A stretch of DNA of 40,000 nt from Minisyncoccota bacterium (lineage in GTDB: Bacteria; Patescibacteriota; Minisyncoccia; Phycocordibacterales; Phycocordibacteraceae), in the NCBI GenBank assembly GCA_017991635.1, contig JAGOQE010000004.1:1-40000 (forward strand), given 5' to 3'. A program made the translations under genes and the position numbers. Shown piece after piece: positions 31,589-39,679 of this stretch. How positions within the stretch are numbered: position 1 is the first letter of the stretch; every line of letters starts with the position of its first letter. The notes under the pieces are model-generated. The model searched no databases. It had not been told where the DNA came from and was given only the letters and a program-made list of their open reading frames with translations.

Positions 31589-33470
31589 ATCTCGCCTCAA
31601 ACCCTGGCTGACTTGAAAGAGTCTCTCCTACTGCGGACATTGCCGTATCTAAATCTACATCTGTAAGTGTGCGCTCCATGGATTCAAACACCAGACGAAA
31701 GGCATACGATATCCTTCCTTCCTTTTCAAAACGATCAAACAAATCAATGCGGGCAAGATACTCACCTGCTGAAGAAATGATGAGGTTTGCCACCTCTGAT
31801 TCAAGTGTTCCTTCTGGAGTCCAGACAGCAACATCTCGAAGCGCAAAAGGATACGGCGAAAATGACGTGTACATTCCTTGAGAAGCGGTTGCCACCTCAT
31901 ACCCCTCTCCAAGTGAGCTCAAGAACTCGGACGTAAGAAGACACTCAGCAACACCTTCGTCTTCTAGTGTAAGCGTGAGTCCAAGTGTGTCACGTAAGTG
32001 TGTGCACACATCAAGGAGAACAGCTGGCTTTGTCTTTCCACCAGCTCCTCGATTCCCGATACACAGTGCGAAAGATTCTCCTGTACTTGTAAACACTGAA
32101 CCAAGCTCAAATAGTGACACGTCAGGCGTAGGACCAAATACTCGAGGAGCTACGAGAACAGCACGCGAAAGTGCTTCACGCATATTTTCGGTAAGTGACG
32201 CACGGAGCCATGGTTTCGCCTGATCAAGAGGATTGGCGAGCTCAATAGCACCCTTCCTTGCAAAGCTTTGGGTACTCACCTCTGTAAATCCTCGCTCTAA
32301 AAGCACATCCTTAATATGCTCAATGCCCTGAAATACTGGTGACGCTGGAGCGACTTCGAGAGCTGGTAACGGTAAGGCAGGTACACTCTCATATCCAACT
32401 AACCGTCCTACCTCTTCAATAAGGTCTTCCTTAATGACTATGTCCCGTCGTTCAAATGGTGGTGTGACGGTATAGGTGTCAGTCTCAAGAGTAAATGCGC
32501 ACCCAAGCGCGGTGAGGACACGTTCTACTTGCTCTCGTGTATATGGAATTCCAAGTCTTGCCTCAATATCTTTCAGGGATACTGAAACGGGAACAACCTC
32601 TTCTTTGTGCGGATACACATCCACCACACCAACAAGTTCCCCACCCGCAATATCAGTAATGAGTTTAATGATATCGCGCATACCGTAGGCACACAGTTCT
32701 GCCGAAGGACGATTCTGGTAACGAAGCGAAGCGTCAGTCCAGAGCTTTAACTTCTGTGATGTCTTTCGAATCAAGGTGCCGTCATAGGTACCGACAGAAA
32801 TAAAGAGGTCAACCGTTTTCTCATCAACTCCTGAATGGAGTCCTCCCTTAAGTCCTGCAATATCAAGCGCTGTTCCACTGGTCGAATCAGCTATCACAAA
32901 TGTGTCAGGAGTGAGTGTGTATGTGTCACCGCTGAGCACGGAGACTTCCTCTCCTTCCTGTGCCCGTCGTATCGTAATGCGCGCAACATCGCCATCCTTA
33001 GAAATCTTTCCCAGGTCAAAGGCGTGCAGTGGTTGACCAATATTGAGCATGACGGCATTCGTCGCATCCACAATATTATTAATGGAACGCTGTCCTACTG
33101 CCTCGAGCTCTTCTCTAAGCCACACAGGAGACTCTCCAACGGTAACTCCCCGAATAACAGCACCCATATGTCGTCGCACAAAAGTGTCATCAACGGAAAC
33201 GGTAAGAGCATCTGTCGTTTGGAAATCTGGTACCGGGAGGTGTAGTGGGTCGTACTTGAGTGGAAGATTAAGTGCCGCAGAAATTTCAAGAGCGACACCA
33301 CGATGTGAGAGCGCGTACGCTGCTCTGTCTGGAAGCACCTTCACATCAAGCATGGTCTCGGTCATCTCCTCAATTTCACATGAGTGAAAGGTAAGCGCGT
33401 CAGCGACCGCCTCTACACTTGGGAGTGGAGTTTCAAAATATTTCTGGAGCCAGGCGAGTGAGACTTTCAT
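31587..33470 (-). CDS. pheT: Phenylalanyl-tRNA synthetase beta subunit lacking the EMAP-type tRNA-binding domain, 627 aa
   Basis: Editing and structural subunit of PheRS. The protein opens MKVSLAWLQKYF with the B1 part (LTFHSCEIEEM) and passes directly to DVKVLPDRAAYALSHRGVA. The OB-fold tRNA-binding (EMAP/B2) insertion that normally interrupts here is absent, which largely explains 627 instead of about 800 residues. The B3/B4 editing domain (VGQRSINNIVDATNAVMLNI, GQPLHAFDL), B5 (YTREQVERVLTALG), the catalytic-like B6/B7 region and the C-terminal anticodon-binding FDX-ACB domain (SPYPFALRDVAVW, DLFDRF) are present. The gene starts 15 bases after the pheS stop with no Shine-Dalgarno, so it is cotranscribed with pheS. 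Confidence 0.95.
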   Translation of the reverse strand: MKVSLAWLQKYFETPLPSVEAVADALTFHSCEIEEMTETMLDVKVLPDRAAYALSHRGVALEISAALNLPLKYDPLHLPVPDFQTTDALTVSVDDTFVRRHMGAVIRGVTVGESPVWLREELEAVGQRSINNIVDATNAVMLNIGQPLHAFDLGKISKDGDVARITIRRAQEGEEVSVLSGDTYTLTPDTFVIADSTSGTALDIAGLKGGLHSGVDEKTVDLFISVGTYDGTLIRKTSQKLKLWTDASLRYQNRPSAELCAYGMRDIIKLITDIAGGELVGVVDVYPHKEEVVPVSVSLKDIEARLGIPYTREQVERVLTALGCAFTLETDTYTVTPPFERRDIVIKEDLIEEVGRLVGYESVPALPLPALEVAPASPVFQGIEHIKDVLLERGFTEVSTQSFARKGAIELANPLDQAKPWLRASLTENMREALSRAVLVAPRVFGPTPDVSLFELGSVFTSTGESFALCIGNRGAGGKTKPAVLLDVCTHLRDTLGLTLTLEDEGVAECLLTSEFLSSLGEGYEVATASQGMYTSFSPYPFALRDVAVWTPEGTLESEVANLIISSAGEYLARIDLFDRFEKEGRISYAFRLVFESMERTLTDVDLDTAMSAVGETLSSQPGFEAR

Positions 33471-33485
33471 ATCGTAAGAAGTACG

Positions 33486-34220
33486 CTATTGCACGGTTTG
33501 ATCAAAGCCGTACACAAAGCGCGTATCACCTGAATGAAAGAGTCGCACATCAGGCACACCGTGCTTCACCATAATGAGTCGTTCAAGCCCTCCGCCAAAG
33601 GCGTACCCTGCGACTTTTTCTGGGTCGAGTCCTGCGTTTTTGATAACGTTTGGATGGAGCATGCCGGCTCCACACATCTCAAGCCATCTCCCCTCTTTTC
33701 CAGGTGCTTCAAACCACATATCTACCTCTACTGAGGGCTCAGTGAAGGGAAAGAAGCTCGGGCGAAATCGCACCTTCGTCTCTTGACCAAAGTACTCTCT
33801 ATAAAATTGATCGAACATTCCTTTTAGGTGGGCAAGGGTCACCGTGCCCACAGGTCCAACAGCAAAACCATCAAGCTGGTAGAACTGCGCCTCATGCGTC
33901 ATGTCAGTTGCTTCATTACGAAAGACCTTAGCGGGAGCAATAGCACGATAGGTGTCGAGCCCCTCCTTCGCCATCTTTTCAAGACAACGGATTGATACCG
34001 AGGTAGTGTGCGTGCGCGGTGCTCTTGGAGTTCCCTCCTTTGTCCAAAAAGTGTCTTGCATGTCGCGGGCTGGATGGTCCGCAGGCACATTGAGTGCGGT
34101 GAAGTTGTACCACTCATCCTCAAGCTCTGGTCCGTACTCAATACCAAAGCCCATACGACCAAAAATTTCAGCAATTTCTCTCGTAGCAACCGTTATTGGG
34201 TGGAGGCGTCCTTCTGCCAT
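33486..34220 (-). CDS. pheS: Phenylalanyl-tRNA synthetase alpha subunit lacking the N-terminal coiled coil, 244 aa
   Basis: Catalytic subunit of PheRS (class II). The core is complete: GRLHPITVATREIAEIFGRM at the N-terminus, LNVPADHPARDMQDTFW, VFRNEATDMTHEAQFYQLDG (motif 2), FRPSFFPFTEPSVEVDMW and GYAFGGGLERLIMVKHGV (motif 3). The usual first 85-100 residues, a coiled-coil arm that holds tRNA-Phe, are missing. The start is fixed by TATACT (34235-34230) ending 9 bases before the ATG, so the absence is not a start-site error; upstream frame adds only six codons. Operon pheS-pheT. Both subunits have lost a tRNA-binding appendage. Confidence 0.96.
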   Translation of the reverse strand: MAEGRLHPITVATREIAEIFGRMGFGIEYGPELEDEWYNFTALNVPADHPARDMQDTFWTKEGTPRAPRTHTTSVSIRCLEKMAKEGLDTYRAIAPAKVFRNEATDMTHEAQFYQLDGFAVGPVGTVTLAHLKGMFDQFYREYFGQETKVRFRPSFFPFTEPSVEVDMWFEAPGKEGRWLEMCGAGMLHPNVIKNAGLDPEKVAGYAFGGGLERLIMVKHGVPDVRLFHSGDTRFVYGFDQTVQ

Positions 34221-34296
34221 GTTCCCCACAGTATACAAGGACTTGAATAGAAAAAATAGGGCGAATTTGCTATGCTTTGGAGAACGCCTCGCGATT

Positions 34297-35538
34297 ATGG
34301 ATCTCGAACTCCTTGCCTACCCCTTTATCTTCCTAGGACTCTATTTTGAAGTGTTCATGCTTCTTACCTTTCTCTCGTCACCTGCAAAGGATAGGAGAAC
34401 ACGTCCGGCATCAAGTCACACGCCAAAGGTAGCTATTATAGTTCCCTGCTTTAACGAAGAAACCACCATTAAGGGCACGGTCGACTCACTCCTCGCCCTT
34501 GAGTACCCTAAGGACAAACTTTCCATCGTTCTTGTTAATGACGGCTCCACTGACAATACGAAAAATGTGATGGACGCCTACCAGGGACATCCAGGCATTA
34601 TGATTGTGCACAAAGAAAACGGAGGGAAGCACACCGCAATCAACGAAGGCATTCGTCTTTCACCTGATGCCGAATTTGTAGGGTGTCTGGACGCAGACTC
34701 ATTCGTCGACCCGAGCGCTCTACGCGAAATTGTTTCCTGTTTTGATAATGCAAAGGTCGCCGCAGCAACCCCTGCCATGTCTGTATTTCAGCCTCGCTCA
34801 CTCTTGGAGCACATGCAAAATATGGAGTACATTTTTGGTATTGCTCACCGTCATGTGCTCTCAGCAGTGAACGGCATCTATGTAACACCTGGTCCATTCT
34901 CCTTTTACCGAAAATCAGTTATTGATGAGGTGGGCGGTTTTCGTCACGCACACCAAGCAGAAGACATGGAAATGGCACTGCGTATTCAAAAGGCAGGATA
35001 TCTTATTGAAAATGCTCCTCGCGCTCGGGTATACACCAAGGTGCCTCGTACGGTGCTCAAACTTATTAAGCAACGTACACGTTGGACCACCGGCTTTTTG
35101 CGTAACATGACCACTGAGTACCGTGACCTTGTAGGAAATCCAAAGTACGGCGTCTTGGGTCTCATGGTATTACCACTTGGTTTTGTCTCAGTTGTAGGTG
35201 GTGTGACACTCTTCTTCCTGGCACTCTTTAGAACCGTATACGAAATTGCTCGTAGTATCTTTCTCCATGGTGACCTTCCACTCATATACACCCTTACCCC
35301 TCACATTACGTTTGAATGGTTCTACCTCCCTATTACCTTCATTACCATCATCTCAGTTATTGCAGGAGCGATTCTCGTTTCATTCATGATTATCGGTAAG
35401 CGAGTCTCTGAAACCCCTACCGGTAACCTGACCTTCTCACTGGTCGTATACGCACTCATATACGGTCTTATTGCACCGTTTTGGCTCATGCGGGCGTTAT
35501 CCGACCTAGTGACAGGAACTCGCCGTTCTTGGCGCTAA
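34297..35538 (+). CDS. Membrane glycosyltransferase family 2, 413 aa
   Basis: Processive-type GT2 enzyme like hyaluronan, cellulose or poly-GlcNAc synthases, expected to polymerise or export a surface polysaccharide. N-terminal membrane segment (8-28). GT-A domain: VAIIVPCFNEE, NDGSTD (D82), LDADSF (D132, D134), AEDMEM (E222, D223) and QRTRW (Q259 to W263), which is the QxxRW product-binding motif. At least three membrane segments follow after 285 (VLGLMVLPLGFVSVVGGVTL, FYLPITFITIISVIAGAILV, LVVYALIYGLIAPFWLM). The start at 34297 lies 20 bases after TGC-TATGCT (34271-34276). It is followed after 14 bases by the thioredoxin-like gene. The sugar donor cannot be read from sequence. Confidence 0.93.
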   Translation: MDLELLAYPFIFLGLYFEVFMLLTFLSSPAKDRRTRPASSHTPKVAIIVPCFNEETTIKGTVDSLLALEYPKDKLSIVLVNDGSTDNTKNVMDAYQGHPGIMIVHKENGGKHTAINEGIRLSPDAEFVGCLDADSFVDPSALREIVSCFDNAKVAAATPAMSVFQPRSLLEHMQNMEYIFGIAHRHVLSAVNGIYVTPGPFSFYRKSVIDEVGGFRHAHQAEDMEMALRIQKAGYLIENAPRARVYTKVPRTVLKLIKQRTRWTTGFLRNMTTEYRDLVGNPKYGVLGLMVLPLGFVSVVGGVTLFFLALFRTVYEIARSIFLHGDLPLIYTLTPHITFEWFYLPITFITIISVIAGAILVSFMIIGKRVSETPTGNLTFSLVVYALIYGLIAPFWLMRALSDLVTGTRRSWR

Positions 35539-35552
35539 ACTTAAGCTTATAT

Positions 35553-36248
35553 ATGTCTACAGAAACACTTTCACCTACATCAAGAAACGCCATTCTTGCC
35601 CTTTTTATTACCCTCGCAATTATCGGGACCGTGGTCTACGCCGTTAATTATCTTGACCAGCAACGGGTTCAAGAACTAAACGCCATTCAGACACAGCTTT
35701 CCACAGACACGCTCTCTATAGAGACTCAGTTCTCACTCCTTGAAGAAGTACCTTGTGAAGATATTGCTGAAGGCACACTCCTCTCTCAAGAGGTCGGTAC
35801 GCTCGGTGACAAACTTGCCTACACTGAAAATCGCCTCGGAAGTGATAACGCCGAAGTATTGCAACTGAAAAAGCAATACACACTTCTTCAGATTCGTGAC
35901 TACCTCCTTACCAAGCGTCTTCGTGAGACCTGTGACCTAGAGCCCGTAGTCGCACTCTACTTCTACTCAAACGCAGGAGACTGTAAAGACTGTGAACGGG
36001 CCGGTGCAGCGCTCTCCTACCTTCGTGAGACCTACCCTCGTTTGCGCGTGTACTCATTTGACTACCACCTTGAGCTTGGCGCCCTACAAACACTTGAGCA
36101 GGTTGAGAAGGTAGAACCAGTCTTCCCTGCCTTTATTATTGAAGGAAAGCGTTCCTACGGATTCACCACGCTTGAGGACTTTGAAAAACAGTTCCCTAAG
36201 CGCCTATTTGCTGCCACCACTACCAACAGTTCCGTTATTAAAAAATAA
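35553..36248 (+). CDS. Membrane-anchored protein with coiled coil and CxxC thioredoxin-like domain, 231 aa
   Basis: Residues 12-33 form a membrane anchor (NAILALFITLAIIGTVVYAV), 34-125 are mainly helical (RVQELNAIQTQLSTDT; a coiled coil is likely), and 130-225 resemble a thioredoxin fold. In that part LEPVVALYFYSNAGDCKDC has the CKDC pair (C144, C147), VFPAFIIEGKRSYGF holds a cis-Pro-like position, and LEDFEKQFP closes the domain. C68 and C127 are additional. The orientation puts the domain outside the membrane, suggesting disulfide handling of exported proteins. The start 14 bases after the glycosyltransferase stop suggests one operon. The exact family is uncertain. Confidence 0.85.
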   Translation: MSTETLSPTSRNAILALFITLAIIGTVVYAVNYLDQQRVQELNAIQTQLSTDTLSIETQFSLLEEVPCEDIAEGTLLSQEVGTLGDKLAYTENRLGSDNAEVLQLKKQYTLLQIRDYLLTKRLRETCDLEPVVALYFYSNAGDCKDCERAGAALSYLRETYPRLRVYSFDYHLELGALQTLEQVEKVEPVFPAFIIEGKRSYGFTTLEDFEKQFPKRLFAATTTNSSVIKK

Positions 36249-36251
36249 TGG

Positions 36252-36257
36252 TAGGAT
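36252..36257 (+). promoter_or_regulatory. Extended -10 box of the tRNA-Thr gene
   Basis: TGG-TAGGAT: the hexamer ends 9 bases before the first base of the mature tRNA. The primary transcript should therefore have almost no 5' leader. Confidence 0.45.
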
Positions 36258-36266
36258 AGCAAAATC

Positions 36267-36342
36267 GCCGGGATAGCTCAGTTGGTAGAGCAACGGTTTT
36301 GTAAACCGTAGGTCGCGAGTTCAAGCCTCGCTCCCGGCTCCA
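36267..36342 (+). tRNA. trnT: tRNA-Thr (anticodon TGT), CCA encoded
   Basis: A full 76-base cloverleaf: acceptor GCCGGGA/TCCCGGC, D-arm GCTC/GAGC, anticodon stem ACGGT/ACCGT with loop TTTGTAA (anticodon TGT, reading ACA and other ACN codons), variable AGGTC, T-arm GCGAG/CTCGC with loop TTCAAGC, discriminator T and encoded CCA. All stems pair without mismatch. It lies 18 bases after the thioredoxin-like gene. A partial broken copy follows downstream. Confidence 0.97.
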
Positions 36343-36363
36343 TATATAGTGCTTATGGATTAG

Positions 36364-36516
36364 GCAACGGTTTTGTAAGAAATGACCCCGGAAGATAACC
36401 GAGGTCATTTCTTTCTATCGTCGCTCTCTCGCACACCTAATGAACCCTCAAGTGTGGCTCGTTCGCTCGATAGTAAACCTCCGGTCTGAAGTTCAAGCCT
36501 CGCTCCCGGCTCCATA
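36364..36516 (+). pseudogene. Broken partial copy of tRNA-Thr, split by a 94-bp insert
   Basis: 36364-36378 repeats 15 bases of the intact tRNA (end of the D-arm through the anticodon loop, identical to 36290-36304). 36473-36479 repeats GTAAACC and, after an equal 10-base gap, 36490-36516 repeats 27 bases of the T-arm and acceptor with CCA (identical to 36318-36344). The acceptor 5' strand and most of the D-arm are missing, and the T-stem is broken, so it cannot make a tRNA. GTAA is present on both sides of the 94-bp insert (36379-36472). Confidence 0.8.
36377..36414 (+). terminator. Hairpin inside the split tRNA copy, probable tRNA-Thr terminator
   Basis: An 11-bp perfect stem AAGAAATGACC/GGTCATTTCTT with a 15-base loop and TTCTTTCT on the 3' side. 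It begins in the last bases of the copied anticodon loop. Confidence 0.6.
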
Positions 36517-36559
36517 CATACAAAAAGACCCCTCTATTAGTGGGGTCTTTTTGTATGTA
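36515..36559. terminator. Bidirectional terminator between the tRNA region and the 36561 gene
   Basis: TACATACAAAAAGACCCC pairs perfectly with GGGGTCTTTTTGTATGTA around a loop of about 9 bases. A- and T-runs allow termination of both the plus-strand tRNA region and the minus-strand rpsB-tsf operon. Confidence 0.9.
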
Positions 36560-36560
36560 T

Positions 36561-36998
36561 TTATTCACCGAGCGTACGATCTTCCTCGTCGACAACATCC
36601 TTTTTCTTTGGACTCTTTATGGGAAATACTACCCGAGACATGAACCCGGGGAGGTGCAGACGTCTCACTGTAGGGTCCTTCTTCTGGAGCGCCACGAGCG
36701 GGTTGCTCCTCATGTACTTAACAAAACGTGTGAGATTTCGTTCCATAAACCGAACAGCGAGCAACGTAGCATGCGCAACGTCATGAGCAATACGCACGAC
36801 GATAACCTTAAGCGTGTGTGAGAAAAATGCTGGCCAATCTACGTGACGTGCCACAAAAGCCATTTGAGTAAGTCTATGGTCGAGTTCCCCACGCACAGTA
36901 CCTAGGATGCGGGTAGCTGTTTTCTGTTCAAACTGTGTAAGAAGAAGAAACCCTCCCAACAAGAGGCACACTGTACCAATAAGTATCAGGTGCAACAT
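36561..36998 (-). CDS. Hypothetical membrane-anchored protein, 145 aa
   Basis: No family recognised. One N-terminal membrane segment (LILIGTVCLLLGGFLLL, 4-20), then a long amphipathic, His/Arg-rich helical part (HRLTQMAFVARHVDWPAFF, VRIAHDVAHATLLAVRFM) and a basic-then-acidic tail (SPKKKDVVDEEDRTLGE). The start is 16 bases after the tsf stop without a Shine-Dalgarno. It is therefore likely the third gene of rpsB-tsf, closed by the bidirectional terminator. Confidence 0.75.
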   Translation of the reverse strand: MLHLILIGTVCLLLGGFLLLTQFEQKTATRILGTVRGELDHRLTQMAFVARHVDWPAFFSHTLKVIVVRIAHDVAHATLLAVRFMERNLTRFVKYMRSNPLVALQKKDPTVRRLHLPGFMSRVVFPIKSPKKKDVVDEEDRTLGE

Positions 36999-37014
36999 AG
37001 TGCTTTAGGTATGG

Positions 37015-37599
37015 CTATCCGCGCGCTGAAAAGCGTACGAACTGAGATATTTCAACACGCTCTCCAAACTTCTGACTTGCTTCAGTAATGAGGTCACGTA
37101 CGGTCTTTGAGTCATCCTTAATAAAAGGCTGTTCAAGAAGGACCTGATCCTTAAAGTAGCTCTGCATTTTTCCTTCAAGAATCTTCTCCTGCATTTCAAG
37201 AGGCTTATCCTTTACCTCCTCTACAAATACTGCGTGAGCTGCCGTGCGCGCGTCATCATTAATATCCTCACTTTTGAGGTAGGTGGGGTTCGTTGCGGCA
37301 ACCTGCATGGCAATATCACGAGCAAGCGTTGCAAATTCCTCATTGCGTGCCACAAAGTCTGTCTCTGAAGAAAGAAGGACCATGGCACCGATCTCTCCTC
37401 CATGAAGGTAGGTAGCAACCTGTCCTGCGCCGAGTTCACGGTCAGACTTTTTATCAGCGGCTGCACCACTTCGTTTACGAAGGATTACCTCTGCCTTATC
37501 GACATCACCCTCTGCCTCTTCCAGGGCCTTTTTGCACTGCATAATAGACACGCCGGTGCGGTCTCTAAGCGATTTAATAACATCAGTAGAAATGTCCAT
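37015..37599 (-). CDS. tsf: Elongation factor Ts, 194 aa
   Basis: Guanine nucleotide exchange factor for EF-Tu. The N-terminal UBA-like domain reads VIKSLRDRTGVSIMQCKKAL. The core EF-Tu-binding motif SSETDFVARNEEF covers 78-90. Helical MQEKILEGKMQSYFK and QPFIKDDSKTVRDLI follow. At 194 residues it is the short, single-core form, as in Thermus, rather than the longer E. coli form. The start at 37599 gives MDISTDVIK; 26 further codons upstream are open but not conserved. It follows rpsB by 55 bases. Confidence 0.96.
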   Translation of the reverse strand: MDISTDVIKSLRDRTGVSIMQCKKALEEAEGDVDKAEVILRKRSGAAADKKSDRELGAGQVATYLHGGEIGAMVLLSSETDFVARNEEFATLARDIAMQVAATNPTYLKSEDINDDARTAAHAVFVEEVKDKPLEMQEKILEGKMQSYFKDQVLLEQPFIKDDSKTVRDLITEASQKFGERVEISQFVRFSARG

Positions 37600-37654
37600 A
37601 GCAACAGAGAAATTATGTAGATAAGCGCCCAAAACGCTTCGTAGTAGATGAAGC

Positions 37655-38356
37655 TTATGCCTTTCGCCCTGCCTCAAAGGCTGAGGTCAATTCTTCAAGC
37701 ACAAGAGTAACGGTCTGACGTGAAGCATCGTTAACCGCAACTGGATACGCTGCATCTTTGAGATTACAGTCAGAACTCATAATACCAATGACAGGAATGC
37801 CTGCATCACGAGCCTCCTTTGTTGCGTGCGCCTCATGGCGAGTATCAACAACCACCATAGCATCAGGACGACGCTCAAGATCGCTAATACCGTGAAGTCG
37901 CTCCGTCAAACGGTCAATCTCGCGGTCAATGTAAATACGCTCAAGCTTTGTATAGAGCTTATTAAGTTCGCCTGATTCACGCTTTGCGGTTAGGTCAGCC
38001 AAGCGGTCAATGCGCTTCTTGATCTCAGTAAAGTTTGAAATGGTGCCTCCGAGCCAACGTCCATCAACATACGGAGCACCAATACGCTCAGAAGCCGAAC
38101 GCACAAGGTCAGACACCTCACGCTTTCCACCTACAAACAGTACGGTCTTTCCATCGCGCGCAAGTGCGGCAATTGCCTTTTTAGCCTCAGCAAGCTGAGC
38201 ATCACTCATGGCAAGGTCAAAGAGTTCAACTTTCGACTTACTGCCGATTATAAAAGGCTTCATGGTTGGATGCCGACGACTCTTGAGTTGCGCAAAGTGA
38301 GCGCCCGCCCCGAAGAGACGGTCAACACCAGGTCCGGCCATTTCAGATATGGTCAT
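37655..38356 (-). CDS. rpsB: Ribosomal protein uS2, 233 aa
   Basis: Small-subunit protein bound to uS1 and h26 of 16S rRNA. Conserved parts: LFGAGAHFAQLKSRRHPTMK (usually 'GVHFGHQTRRWNPKMK'), GRWLGGTISNFTEIKKRI, PDAMVVVDTRHEAHATKEAR and IPVIGIMSSDC. Length is typical of short uS2. A TACGGT hexamer (38371-38366) ends 9 bases before the ATG. A second ATG five codons in is possible. First gene of rpsB-tsf-hypothetical. Confidence 0.97.
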   Translation of the reverse strand: MTISEMAGPGVDRLFGAGAHFAQLKSRRHPTMKPFIIGSKSKVELFDLAMSDAQLAEAKKAIAALARDGKTVLFVGGKREVSDLVRSASERIGAPYVDGRWLGGTISNFTEIKKRIDRLADLTAKRESGELNKLYTKLERIYIDREIDRLTERLHGISDLERRPDAMVVVDTRHEAHATKEARDAGIPVIGIMSSDCNLKDAAYPVAVNDASRQTVTLVLEELTSAFEAGRKA

Positions 38357-38404
38357 AGTAGCTATACCGTACCATAAGGCCTTTTTTGAGGCAATGGCTT
38401 ACTA

Positions 38405-39364
38405 TTACTCATCATCCTCGTCAGAAGCGGCCCCGAGCCCGCCTTCTAAGGCTCGAGTTTTAAGGGTTTCAACGATGCCGTCCAACCCACCTGCCATTAT
38501 CTTTGGAAGATTATGCCATGACTCCTTGAGCCTATGGTCAGTAACGCGATCTTGGAGAAAGTTGTAGGTTCTAATTTTTTCAGAACGGTCTCCAGTACCA
38601 ATCTGACCTGCACGTAGGTCAGAATGAGTCTTCGCTTCTTCCTCAATAGCAAGGGTTTCAAGCTTTGCGAAAAGAATCTGCATTGCCTTCTCACGGTTCT
38701 TGAGCTGGGAACGCTCTGAGGACGAGCGTACATCGATACCACTGGGCTTGTGAATCAAACGCACCGCAGTTTCAACTTTGTTCACGTTCTGTCCGCCAGC
38801 ACCTCCTGAGCGAGTAAACTCCATCTCAATATCAGAAGGGTCAATGGTTACCGTAGGTTTCTGACGAAGTGGCAGAGCCGCCACCGAAGCTGTTGAGGTA
38901 TGGATTCGTCCAGACTTCTCAGTCAAAGGAACACGTTGGACACGATGTACACCAGTTTCAAAACGAAGCGCTTCATACGCGTCCGCACCATTGATTTCAA
39001 GAGTGAGGTCGTCAATAATGCGCACCTTCCATCCCTTTATTTCAGCGTATTTTGAGTACATATCAAACAACTCACGCGCAAAAAGCGTCGCCTCGTCTCC
39101 CCCAGCGCCAGCCCTAAATTCAAGAACGATAGCGTGTGGCTGACTTGCCTCCTCCTTCTCCTTATTTAAAATGTGCTCAATCTCTGAAAGAATTTCTTGC
39201 TGGCGCCCCTTCATACGCTCTATATCTGCCTGAGCGATTTCAAGAAGCTCAGCATCGCCTTGAGAGGCCGTCTCCGTTTCTTCAATTTCACGAGACAAGC
39301 GTTCATACTCTTCAGCCAAATATGCTGTTGCGAAGTTTTGTTTAAATTCTGAAGAATATTCCAT
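38405..39364 (-). CDS. prfA: Peptide chain release factor 1, 319 aa
   Basis: Recognises UAA and UAG stop codons and triggers peptide release. The catalytic GGQ lies in [20 protein letters not shown] (near 190). The stop-codon motif PxT reads PLT in [18 protein letters not shown] (usually PAT). [21 protein letters not shown] is typical. At 319 residues it is about 40 shorter than usual, with the loss in the N-terminal helical domain. RF1 rather than RF2 because the recognition motif is PxT and not SPF. TATCAT (39376-39371) ends 6 bases before the ATG, so the upstream frame to 39412, which crosses the rpmE terminator, is rejected. prmC is not next to it. Confidence 0.96.
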   Translation of the reverse strand: MEYSSEFKQNFATAYLAEEYERLSREIEETETASQGDAELLEIAQADIERMKGRQQEILSEIEHILNKEKEEASQPHAIVLEFRAGAGGDEATLFARELFDMYSKYAEIKGWKVRIIDDLTLEINGADAYEALRFETGVHRVQRVPLTEKSGRIHTSTASVAALPLRQKPTVTIDPSDIEMEFTRSGGAGGQNVNKVETAVRLIHKPSGIDVRSSSERSQLKNREKAMQILFAKLETLAIEEEAKTHSDLRAGQIGTGDRSEKIRTYNFLQDRVTDHRLKESWHNLPKIMAGGLDGIVETLKTRALEGGLGAASDEDDE

Positions 39365-39380
39365 AAAGGTATGATAGCGC

Positions 39381-39415
39381 GAAATGCCCGCCCGAAGTAT
39401 TCGGGCGGGCATTTC
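39381..39415 (-). terminator. Intrinsic terminator after rpmE
   Basis: A perfect 16-bp stem GAAATGCCCGCCCGAA/TTCGGGCGGGCATTTC with a 3-base loop, 9 bases after the rpmE stop on the minus strand. Confidence 0.85.
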
Positions 39416-39424
39416 TATACGTAG

Positions 39425-39679
39425 TTACTTACGCTTTGCGGCAGCTACGCGCTGCTTGAAACGCTCAACACGTCCTGTTTTGTCGAGTGTTCGATCTTCA
39501 CCAGTGTAAAACGGGTGAGACGCTGATGAGATTTCGACAGTGTACTTTGGGTACTCCTTGCCCTCGTAGGTCGCTGTTTCTGTTGTTTTTACGGTTGAAC
39601 TAAGTAAAAACTGCTCTCCTGAAGAGAGGTCAACAAAGACGACGGGTCGAAATTCTGCTGGATGAATATCCTTTTTCAT
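39425..39679 (-). CDS. rpmE: Ribosomal protein bL31 (type B), 84 aa
   Basis: Large-subunit protein at the subunit interface. MKKDIHPAEFRPVVFVDLSS, YPKYTVEISSASHPFYTG and RTLDKTGRVERFKQR are the bL31 signatures. The four zinc-ligand Cys of type A are absent, so this is the Cys-free type B. It ends in a basic tail (AAAKRK). TAAGGT (39694-39689) ends 9 bases before the ATG. Both bL31 and bL32 of this organism lack zinc ligands. Confidence 0.96.
   Translation of the reverse strand: MKKDIHPAEFRPVVFVDLSSGEQFLLSSTVKTTETATYEGKEYPKYTVEISSASHPFYTGEDRTLDKTGRVERFKQRVAAAKRK

Noticed and set aside
36364-36516. Intron-containing second tRNA-Thr gene
   Set aside because: The break is in the anticodon loop, where tRNA introns occur. 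However, the acceptor 5' strand and D-arm are missing, the T-stem is broken, and 94 bp is too short for a group I intron.
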